Of a stretch of DNA of 64,000 nucleotides, positions 11,945 to 21,700 are shown piece by piece. The position numbers and the translations under genes are program-made. Every line of letters starts with the position of its first letter. The stretch's first letter is position 1. The notes under the pieces were generated by a model that ran no database searches, was not told where the DNA came from, and was given only the letters and a program-made list of their open reading frames with translations. This DNA comes from Apium graveolens (taxonomy: Eukaryota > Streptophyta > Magnoliopsida > Apiales > Apiaceae), in NCBI RefSeq assembly GCF_009905375.1, contig NC_133653.1:81976911-82040910 (forward strand), in the 5' to 3' direction.

Positions 11945-11952
11945 TATATATA
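11945..11952 (+). promoter_or_regulatory. TATA box, putative promoter of the 91-codon ORF
   Basis: TATATATA followed by a CT/CA-rich leader and an ATG at 12025 gives normal plant core-promoter spacing. This is inferred from sequence only. Confidence 0.45.
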
Positions 11953-12024
11953 CAACCACTTCACATCAGTCTTTCCATCACATTCTTCTCACACACTTAT
12001 CCTCCTTCTTCTGTCAAAAACAAA

Positions 12025-12300
12025 ATGGTTCGATTCAACATGTTTTTGAACACACAAACCTTCACAATGGAACTCAGTTGTGCCGAGTGGCGGCAGGAGT
12101 GGCATATAACAGCCATTCCTGAGGAGATCTGGGACTCTGTCCCACAGGAGGTGCTGGCTCACCTTCTATTCTTCGAGATGGATTATCATCGCCATCTGGA
12201 GCGCCTGGAGGAGGAAAGGCGGGAAGCTATCCGTCAGCAAGAACGAATCATTCGACTCGCTATCTTGTTTGTCGAAGATAGGAAGAGGAAGATGACTTAA
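12025..12300 (+). CDS. Small ORF (91 aa) between pol and ORF3 of Sirevirus B, unknown function
   Basis: I do not recognise this protein. The ATG at 12025 has a good plant context (AAAATGG) and follows a TATA box by 73 bases; a longer open frame reaches upstream to 11806 but only through non-ATG codons in the putative leader. The 91-residue product is charged. It has a Trp-rich first half (about residues 19-37) and a Glu/Arg-rich predicted helix (about 56-88) with no membrane span. After the stop come AT-rich bases typical of a plant 3' end, with AATGAAAA near 12446. It may be a separate mini transcription unit carried by the element. No counterpart is visible in Sireviruses A or C. It could also be a chance ORF. 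Confidence 0.45.
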   Translation: MVRFNMFLNTQTFTMELSCAEWRQEWHITAIPEEIWDSVPQEVLAHLLFFEMDYHRHLERLEEERREAIRQQERIIRLAILFVEDRKRKMT

Positions 12301-12986
12301 TCTCGTCTTCTTCCTGTTCTTCTTCATCCTCAGCTTTGTCAGGCTTCTTAGCTAGGACTAAAGCTGTTGATGTTAGGATTAGAAGCTTAGGGAAAATCTT
12401 GTATTGATGTAATTTCTATTTCATATATGTATTGACTTGATATATTAATGAAAACTGTCTTTACTTCAAGATTTTGTCTCTGAGTTATTTTATCTTGTGT
12501 TGATAAATCCTGATTGATATTCTGATGACCATTTAAATTTTGTTTTTATTTAAGTTCTGATTCTCCGTCAGCACTTATTCATAGAAATTATCTCGGTCAT
12601 TTTTAACATGATTCATTTTCAGAATATTAATGTTGCAGTGAAAAACAATCCAATCAGTGATAACGGGTTAAAATTTGAATTGTTTCCCTTGATAAAAGGA
12701 ACAGTTTTTTTTCCTTGAAACTCGGCAAATGGGTAAGTCATGATTACTGTTTTCTCGAGCCCAGTAACTATCCGTTATTACTGCATGTCTGACAGGTGTC
12801 CAACGGTAACATTTTTTTGTATAAGTACAGCAGAGAGAAGATTTCTTTAATCTTTTTAATTTCTTCATCTTCTATCTCTCTTCTTACTTTTACTCTCTTT
12901 CACTTTACTATTTCCGTTGTTTTCATACAGATATTATCTCAAACACCTAACAGGCATACTTGAATTTCAATATTTTTTTCTTTCAC
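12301..12986 (+). other. Spacer and putative promoter/leader of ORF3, Sirevirus B
   Basis: No gene. It contains the apparent 3' end of the small ORF unit, family words (AAGTTCTGAT at 12552), a CAACGG/CCGTTA pair near 12770-12806, a TATA-like TATAAG at 12820-12825, and a strongly pyrimidine-rich leader from 12840 to the ORF3 ATG at 12987. Sireviruses A and C show the same order before ORF3. Confidence 0.5.
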
Positions 12987-15900
12987 ATGGCACCAAAGGA
13001 TTTAATCATTGATGGAGCAAAGTTCGTTCCAAACAACTATGCTGCAATTCTTGATCATACTGAAGCTCCATCTGAATTGCATTTTGTGCAAGATCTTCTT
13101 GCACATAGTGAGGTTGGGTACGCCTTAACTCAGCCTGAATTCTTTTCAAGTCAACAAGTTCTGAGGTTCTGGAGGACTGGGGTTCTGGAGGACTGTTCCT
13201 CAAACATCTCAGAAGAAGCGGAGGATTACTTTGAGAGATGAATCAGATTCTGAGGATCAGATTCCATCTTCAGAACCTATGATAAATGAAGCTGAGAAGG
13301 CAACTTCTCAGAAGGATTCTGCAATTGGGGGTTCTAGGCTTCTCAAGAGGCTTAGACGTATGACGGTTCCTGCAACTCCCAAGGAATCCACATCAACAAG
13401 GAAGTACAAGAAACAGAGGGCACAGAGGCCAGTTTCAGATGATGAGGAGGAAGCAGCTAAGGAAGGGGATCAGGAATCTCTGATCTCGCAAGACAAGGAA
13501 TTTGCTCCAGTCACTTCTTCTCCGTCAACTCAATCTCAGGAACCTGTATCTGACAAGGCTAATTCACCTTCTATATCTCTTGTTGATCCAGGCACAAGTG
13601 CTGAAATTGATATTCAGAACTTGGTTGTGCCTGAAATACTTTTGTTAGAAGCTCCAACAACAAATAATCCTTCCACAACACTTGTTACTGATGCTGTTCA
13701 AACTCCTGAGTTATCACTATCACCTTCTCTGCATCAAGATGATGATCAGATTTTAGGTGAGCATCAGGATATGGCTGTTGATCAGAACTTAGTATCCGAT
13801 CAGCAATTAGAGGATGTTGAAGCCTCCATTGCTACTCACACAGTTGTCTTATCAGAAGATACTGATTCTTTAAGTTCTGATGCTGCAAATGTTGGAGATA
13901 CTGGTGAAGCTGCTACAACTGTAGATGCTGATGCAGCAGGTCCTTCAGGACATACTCCTCCATTGACTCTTCCTAAGTCTGAACTGCTAAAGGAGTTTGT
14001 TATCAGGGATGCACCAGTACCTTGGAGTGAAACTCCTGCAGGTCAGGAGTGGACTAAGGAATGGAACTCAGTTTCATGTGTTCCAAATGCTTTACATCTT
14101 GCTGAGCACTTGACTAAAGCTGATGAAATGTTAAATTCTGATGATTTTAAAACCCAGCTTAGAGTCACTGCATTGAGTACTAAACATCTACAAGGTCTTC
14201 ATTCCAATACTCATGCAGAGCTACACAAGATTCAGGAGAACTTTATTAAACAGGAACAAGTTTGGAAACTTGATAAGAAAAAGTTCTTCCAACCTACCAT
14301 TGACAGGGTTGCTTATATTGAGAAAACTCAAGAGAAGCAACAAGCTCAGATTGATCAAATTCTGACAAATCAAGCTTCTCAGCAATCGCAACTTACTGAA
14401 ATCCAGACCTCAGTGGAATTACTTATCTCTCTTTTATTACCTGCTGATGCCAAAAAGGGGGAGAAGGTAATTAAGTCCAAATGCAAAACCAACAAGTCAC
14501 TGCAAGGAAAGGATGATGGAAAAGATGACCAAGGAAACTCTGGAATGGGTAGTGGTCATAGTCAAGGTAGAAGGTTTACATCAAGACAAGCTAGTCACAG
14601 AACAAGTTCTGATACTGGGAAAAGAATAAGTTCTGCTGCTGGTAAAAGGATAAGTTCTGATGAACTTCTAGATCTTGATGAGGAAATGTCAAGACAGTTA
14701 TTTCTTCAAGAAAATCCAGGGATGGACTTGGAAAGTTTAAAGGAAGAAGAAGCCAGACTTAAATCAGAGAAAGTCACATCTAAATCTGAAGCTTCTGGTA
14801 AAAAGTTACTTCCAAAACCTAAAGGCATTGTGATCAAAGAAAGGATACATACTGAAGAAACTTTGGCTAGATCACAACCACAGATAGATCCAAGATCCAA
14901 GGGTAAAGAAAAGGTTGGTGAACCTATCAAGCCTTATGTACCTCCTGAGGAAGAAGAAATTACTGATGGAAAAGATAATCTTGCTCTGACTTCAAGAAAA
15001 GTTCTTAAAACAACCTCTGACATGGCTCAAGTTGTTCAGAGTCAAGAAATTGTAAGTTCTGATATTCAGAAGAAGCAAGTAACCTCTGACAGTGCTCAAG
15101 TTAACTTGATATCAGAAAATAAATCTAAAACACTCCTACCAGGATTCACTAAAGCAAAACAGACTCAATCTTTGAAGACTACTTCAAGTGGTTTTGAAGC
15201 AAGAGTAGTTACTGGAAAGGAAGCTAGAGATAAAACTGGATTGGGAAGTGCTGATGAAAGAAGAGTACACAACACTACTGATGATCCAACTTCCTTGTGT
15301 GAACCAGGTATTGGAGCAACTCCTGAAAGATTGAATCAACTAGAATCTGTACAGATGGTTTACCATACCTACTTGAAAGAATACATCATGTTGTATTTCA
15401 TGACAGATGGTAGGGTTTATCATATAAGACAAAATGCCATTCCGTTGAAGTATTTTGAAGAATTGGAGCATGTATTGTTCTTACTTCAAGTGGATGACAG
15501 AATAACAGAGACTGCTGCAAACTACTTAAAGGAACAGATTCAGAGACAGAAAAGACTTTATTCTGTTAAGTCTGACAGCAGATATGTTCCAAAGTACAGA
15601 AATCACAATGGTGATATTGTTGATATGAAGCCTAATACTGCACAGATTAGAACATATCTTGGTATTAAGGGGCTTGAATTCAATCTAGAGTCTAATAAAG
15701 CTTATGTCATAAGACTAGATCGGGAGTTGAGAAAAGCAAAGATTAATGATCTCAGAGCTGCAATATTTCAAATTGGTGAAGATACTGCAGAGCTTAAAGA
15801 TGTCAAACGGAGAATGATTGATGAACTCAGATATGCTGAGAAATGTTTGTTGAAGAATTATCTCAGAACAACTCCTGACATCAGAGAGATCAGAAAATGA
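12987..15900 (+). pseudogene. ORF3 of Sirevirus B, frameshifted by a 16-bp duplication
   Basis: A large third gene downstream of pol, about 970 codons, often called env-like in Sireviruses. The ATG at 12987 opens a frame that stops at 13241. From about 13200 the coding frame is one base over and runs uninterrupted to 15900. The shift coincides with a 16-bp tandem duplication at 13165-13196 and nothing else. The product is hydrophilic, with a Ser/Asp/Thr-rich middle, a predicted coiled coil around 14150-14420, a Lys-rich stretch and a C-terminal domain of about 190 residues (from about 15340). That domain resembles the C-terminus of ORF3 in Sireviruses A and C. I see no signal peptide or transmembrane span, so an envelope role is not supported. 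A start at the first in-frame non-ATG codon (13231) is unlikely. Confidence 0.75.
13165..13196 (+). repeat. 16-bp tandem duplication that breaks ORF3
   Basis: GGTTCTGGAGGACTGG at 13165-13180 is repeated at 13181-13196 with only the last base changed. Sixteen is not a multiple of three, so the reading frame moves by one base. Confidence 0.9.
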
Positions 15901-16093
15901 TGAAGCCAAGTCGAAGATCTACAACTGCTTAAATTCTGATATTTATACAGATTGAAGTTGTTATCAGAAGTTGAATTGGTAAAAACTTTAAGGACTGTAA
16001 GTTGTAGTTATCTTGTCTATTTCTCATGCATTTGTACTTAATGTTTTTGACATCATCAAATATCTGTTAAACTTGTATATTTTGTTAATTTAC

Positions 16094-16107
16094 AAGTTGG
16101 GGGAGAT
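16094..16107 (+). other. Polypurine tract of Sirevirus B
   Basis: AAGTTGGGGGAGAT directly abuts the 3' LTR and is the plus-strand primer site. The GGGGGAGAT core is shared by all three Sireviruses here. Confidence 0.9.
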
Positions 16108-16706
16108 TGTTAGATATATTTGATAATGTCATGGCTAATATGTTTTATGTTTAGATTTCAGATCTTATTTGAACAGAACAAATCAGTACTTAACTGATCA
16201 GTACTTATACTGGAAGTCAGAACTTAAGGGATATCAGTACTTATGTTATCAGGAGATAGATATCAGAACTTAAGTGCTGAAGGACGATCAGATAAGGACA
16301 GTAGCTGATTAAAGTTAAGAAGATCAAGATAAACATAAGAAGAGATATGCATGAAGAAGGAATTCCGTGAAGAATGGAATACTTGGAATAGAAGATATCT
16401 GATTGATATATTTTAGGAAGCAGAATTATATTCCATATCAATTAGCGAATATCTTGTAACTGTGTAGTACATAAACACAGACATAGGGTTTACACTAAAA
16501 GTGTTATCATTATCGAGAATATTATTTAGTATAACTCTAGCAGCTCTCGTGATATTTTGTTCATCACTGAGAGATAACAGTTCCAGATTGTAACAGAGTT
16601 TATTGTTTAAATAAAGTTTGTTTTCTGTTACATAAGTTCTTGAAGTTTGATTTGATTGTGATAAACACTGTATTCACCCTCTCTACAGTGAAAGTGTGAC
16701 CTAACA
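16108..16706 (+). repeat. 3' LTR of Sirevirus B (599 bp)
   Basis: Same length as, and by eye identical to, 4292-4890. It is followed by the target duplication TAATT at 16707-16711, after which the LTR of element X resumes. Confidence 0.95.
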
Positions 16707-16711
16707 TAATT

Positions 16712-18701
16712 ATATATATTATAATAACACATACAACAATTAGGGTTCATGTTTTCAAAATTGGTTTAGAGTTCGTTCTCAGAAAATATGTATACTCGTA
16801 ATTTTATGAAATCAGGGTTATTGGGTTCTGACAAAACATTCATCTCAACATACAATCAAGTCTCGCATAATATATATATACTTATTTATACTCGCATGAT
16901 GTACCGATAATTACAGGGTATGTCCCGAATTTCTAAAATAATTTCCAAAAATTCGGGCAGCACCTCCTCTGTTTATCGGCCTACCCGTCGAACAACTCGA
17001 CGTCACATCTCAACAACCAATTCAACAATTTATTCCACCAATACAACCGAAATCCATTTCACCAATCCCAAACACCATTTTAACCAACTAATTATCATTA
17101 CATCATATATTTATACTCGTATTTGTTTTAAATTATTAGGACTCAGAATAATTCATCACGGTCCACCGTCGGCTCGCTAAAGCTCATTGCCGACGGCGGC
17201 AAGTCTCATTGGTGCCCGACCAAATTCGGGTTTCCTAACGAGTCCCGCCGATAATTAATTAGTAACTTCTCGAAAAAGAATAAAATTCGAATAATCAAAA
17301 GGGTTTATTCGAAATATTTACCAAAATAATCCGAGTACATATATTGAATATTCATTACGGAATTTCAGAAAATAATCGAATAAACAATCATCAATAATCT
17401 GAAGTAATAATCACGAATCAGAATCTACAGAGTATACGAATTATATTCACGAACACCGAACAACTGAGCAACAGGGGAGCGGCGAATAATCGCCGTAGAA
17501 ATGGAAACACAAGGCTGCAGACCACACAAAAAATTAATCAATGATACTTACATACACACACATATGGAGGTGTGCATATATATTTGACTGATAAATCGAG
17601 ACTAAGCTGTGAGGCAAAAACAGAACTGGGGCGACGGGGAGTTCGCCGGAACCGGCGACTTACCGGAATAGATGGAGCTGGCGCCGACAGGAAGGAAGGG
17701 GGAGAATAAGCGGGGGAAAAAGGAGAGTAGTACAGGGGATGAGAGAAGATCGAGAGAGATTATAGGGAGTACATGGACGATGCTGCATATCTCTGTTCTT
17801 AATTTCTATGTATCTCTATTTTTTAATTTCTAAACCCAGCAGTATCAACACTACATACTCCTGAGAAGATGACACGTATCTAATTCTGGACACGCATTTC
17901 TTTTCTGCCCGGTATTGACCCGCACTTTGAGTTTTAACGAACCACGTTGCACATGAAATAAACTCGCAAAATTATCAAAATAGTCTTAAATTTTTCTAAA
18001 AATCCCGAAACTAATAAAACTAAAATTTCCGTAATTTTTAAAGCAATTTTGAAACGCAACTCGTACCCACATTTTATAATTAAAGAACCGAGCTGTACTT
18101 AAAACAAATTCAGAAAATTACGAAAATAATCTTAAAATGTTATAAATATCCCGAAGTTTATAAATACATAAATTTCGAAATTTTTAAAACGATTTCTGAA
18201 ACACAATTTATACCCGCTTTTCTCAAATAAACGGATCAACGCCCGGTTCAAATTAATCCCGAAAATTCCCAAGATAATTTTAAAATTCTCGGAATATTCC
18301 AAACTTTGAGTTTCATAATTTTTGAAGAATTCTAGAATTAAATATGGATTTTATAAATAAAAGCATTCAAAAAATCATTTAAAGATAAATAATTAATAAA
18401 ATATTGATTTCTCAATTTTATAAAATCCTAAAAATAATTTTTGTAATTATAAAATCATAAAAACAATTTTAGAAATATTCCCAATATTTATGCGAATAAA
18501 TTTGCACTATATCCATTTTTGAAAGTGAAAACAATTTAATACGATCCCATAATTAATCGTGCGGACAACCCGGTTCACCATAAATCACATCTAGATAATA
18601 ATCAAACAACTCATATCGGTCAAAACCAATACACATATTTATGTAATAATTTCCATAATAATCACACATTTAAATAATTCAAAAATACACGAGTCGTTAT
18701 A
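16712..18701 (-). repeat. Left (3') LTR of element X, inner part
   Basis: This continues the LTR interrupted at 4291 and matches 26016-28025 with scattered substitutions and indels (for example, near 17850 it lacks about 11 bases present at 27158-27172). An 86-codon ORF at 16920-17180 recurs at 26225-26485 only because the LTR is duplicated. Confidence 0.9.
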
Positions 18702-18719
18702 TCCTTCTCCCCTTAAAAA
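18702..18719 (-). other. Polypurine tract of element X
   Basis: Read on the minus strand, a purine stretch containing AAGGGGAGAAGGA lies directly next to the LTR start TATAACGAC. This fixes the orientation of the element. Confidence 0.75.
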
Positions 18720-21700
18720 GATTCTGTCCTCAGAATCTGGTCCAATTACACAAGTGAGGATGTTTGTCAAGCATATCTGACTCTAGTTTCTAAGTAGACT
18801 CTTCTATTCGAGGATTTCAAACGTACTTACTATAGATATGTACTCATTTCCAATGCCTCGCCTTTAACGATCAAGAGTTTGGATTGATCACTCTATGTAA
18901 AACAAACTTGAACAAGAGCCTCATTGGCTCCTGATCAATCACTTAATTCAAATCAGATACTTATCGTTTTTAATATTAACAGGCTAGACATACTATATGT
19001 ACACATTGTGGTGACGGTAACATCAACTTATGAACAACTTTATCTATATTTATCAATACCTCGAATGGTTCACTAATTTTAGGACTTAACCTGTTTTTTC
19101 TACTTAGACTTATCTAGTCTCTTTCAAGATGAAACTTGTATTAACACTATTGGTCCTATTTCTATACTCATATTCTTTCTCGATACCATTTCGCCTTCTT
19201 TATTTGTCTACTCCGAGCTGCTTCAATCAATATTACTACGCTCTTGGTGTGCTGAATTACTTAGAATTTGACAACTTTCTTTCTCCCACTTTATCTTAAT
19301 AAAATGGGGACCTACACTTGCGTTCACATGAAGCTTGGTAAAGTAGCATTTCAAAGCTGACATCGATGATAATTAATCATTCCAGTGTTTTCTTAAAAAC
19401 TTAATCTCTCAATATATCTTACAGTTCCTGAATCACTTTCGTACTTTGACTTTCCGTTTAAGTATTTAAACTTCATATTCCACTCTTTCCTATTCGTCTA
19501 TTAATTCCTCAGTGGTCTTAATTACATCCAATCTTCTCTGTCGGTATAATGCATATGTTACCCTACAGCTTTGCTTAGGTAGTTGTTCGTGGATCAATTT
19601 AGAATCTTTGTTAATCTTAGTCAAAATTTCATTCTTGAAGACTCAACGTATAGTTTCCTGAACAGCTGAAGATGTTATCAATAAATATAATTCACTTATC
19701 TGAGTACTCCTTATACAACATGTTCCTTAATTCCTTATTAGACAACTGATACACTTGTTATTTCACATAATATCACCAGAGCTTGCAATACTCATAACTT
19801 ATTTTAATCATAATCTCTGTTATGTCCTCAGGTCGGATCTTAAGTTAATTCTCAATACATAACACACTTCTTGAATTAGGTCTCATAAGTAATCAATTCT
19901 TTATAGGGTCTCACTTCTTCTTATTCATTGTTTTGTTATATTCCCGATAATCAGTACATAATCTCATAATTTCATTCCTTTTCTCCATAACATCACTGAT
20001 AACCTTCACGATTCACTTCTTGTAAAACCACTCCCTGGGTCTGCCTTATCTACTAGGCCTCCAATACTTCGCCTTAATTCTTTGACATATCAAACACTTC
20101 CTAATCCATCTCAAAATTTCCTTCTTATACCTGGTTGTTACTATTTTTCTTTAAATTTCCGTATATCTTGACGTTTCTTCAATAAATTAAATACTTTATA
20201 TTGTAAATTCCCTGTGGGATCTCATTTCTTAATCCTTTTACTTGTAGCATTCAAGTGCTGGAAGAAAACCTGGGGATATCGTGCTCGTTTTCCTGGGCGC
20301 ATAAATTTCCTTTTACTAACTGCTAACATCGTGATCCATTATCTTCTCTTGACATCTCCTTATCTTTTTCTTAACAACTTCGACTGAAAGGTCATACTAT
20401 CCATCCTTGCTCCATTTTGGATTATAAACTCTGACTTCCAATTCCAACTTCTAAAATTCCATAGATAATTCTTTTGGTACAGTTTTTATGTTCGTTTTCT
20501 CCTTTTTGCTTATTGCTTGCCTCTATATTTGCTTTTTCTCGTGAATACATACTTCAACCTCTTATGGTCCATATAGATCTTACATCTTTCTCCATACATA
20601 TCATGTTTCCCAATCTTTCAAAGCGAATGTTATTACTATTAATCCCATATTATGAGTAGGATACTTCTGCTCATAAGGTTTCGGTTGTCTGAATGAATAT
20701 ATAATAGCTTTATTGTGCTGCATCAACACACATCTTATTTCCTAATGAGAAACATCTCTATAAACTATCAAACCACCTTGATACCTTTAAATTGATAAAA
20801 CAGGTGTTGTAACCATTCTTTCATTTAACTTCGCAAAACTTTCCTTCACCCTTCTCCACTTCACAAAACTTCTTGCTTTTCCTTGATTAGCTTCATCAAA
20901 GGTATTGCAGCTTTAAAGAATTCTTGCGTAAATTTGCAGTATAACCGGTCCATGGTAAAACTTTTTACTTTTGTTGGTGCTTTTAGCCTTTCTTTATTCA
21001 TAGTAACTTTAATTTCTACTGGATCTCCTTTGGTCTCCTCCTCACTGATTACTTATGCTTTCTATCATCAAAACTTTCACCTTGCAAACTTTACATAGAG
21101 CTTCTTTCTTCTCCGACTCCTCAGTTGTCATTAAATGCTTCGCATGGTCCTCCATTGACTTTAAGTGTTACACTACAGCTTATTCAGATATTCCTTAAAG
21201 ATTTGTGTCCATCGAGTTCAAATATTACGGGTATATTGGTTAATCCAAATGACAATACGGAAATAGTACTTAGTTCTGAAAATTATCTTTGATATATCCA
21301 TAGGTTTAATCTTCAATTGGTGAAATACCAAATCTTACATCGATCTTACAAAAGTACTTTGCTTCCTTTGTCTGATCAAACAAATCATTGGGTCAAGGTA
21401 ACAGATACTTGTTCTTGATAGTAAACGTGTTAAGCTTTCACTAGTCGACGCATAACCTCATACTTCCATCTTTCTTATTAGTAATTAATACCGGTGCAAC
21501 TTATGGGATACACTGGGTCTAATCACTTCTTCTTCTAGCATCTCTTACATCTGCTTTGCTAACTTCCTCCTTGTGACTGGTGCCATTTTATGTAAGGCCT
21601 TGGTCACTGGCTTCGCTTCAGGTGCTACGTCAATCGCGAGCTTCATTTGTCTATCTGGAGGAAATGTTGATAACTTATCTGGAAACATATCCTCAAACTC

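Larger units (their letters stand above)
10616..12024 (+). other. Post-pol spacer of Sirevirus B with family words, palindrome and TATA box
   Basis: Non-coding, AT-rich. It holds a dense scatter of the family word: exact AAGTTCTGAT at 10963 and 11678, and many near-copies such as AATTCTGAT and TGTTCTGAT. A perfect 20-bp palindrome lies at 11883-11902, and TATATATA at 11945-11952, 73 bases before the ATG of the 91-codon ORF. The corresponding spacer in Sireviruses A and C is only about 520-545 bp. Confidence 0.7.
4292..16706 (+). mobile_element. Sirevirus B: complete, young Ty1/copia element with extra ORFs
   Basis: A complete 12,415-bp element flanked by the target duplication TAATT (4287-4291 and 16707-16711). 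The two LTRs are 599 bp each and I read no difference between them. Gag (768 aa) and pol (1,116 aa) are uninterrupted, with all catalytic motifs. Downstream of pol lie a 91-aa ORF and a large ORF3 broken only by a 16-bp tandem duplication. The polypurine tract, primer site and acceptor-like gag-pol junction are present. Identical LTRs mean recent insertion, because the two copies are made from one template and then diverge. A solo LTR of the same family lies at 37239-37853. Confidence 0.93.

Noticed and set aside
11806..12024. Upstream extension of the 91-codon ORF
   Set aside because: It has no ATG that fits the promoter layout, lies across the TATA box and has leader-like composition.
13231..13300. 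Independent start for an 889-codon ORF in Sirevirus B
   Set aside because: The first codon is TTG, and the coding frame clearly continues from 12987 across a 16-bp duplication.
16920..17180. 86-codon ORF, nearly identical to one at 26225-26485
   Set aside because: It is duplicated only because it lies in the two LTRs of element X. It has low-complexity Thr/Ser/Ile composition and no recognisable domain.
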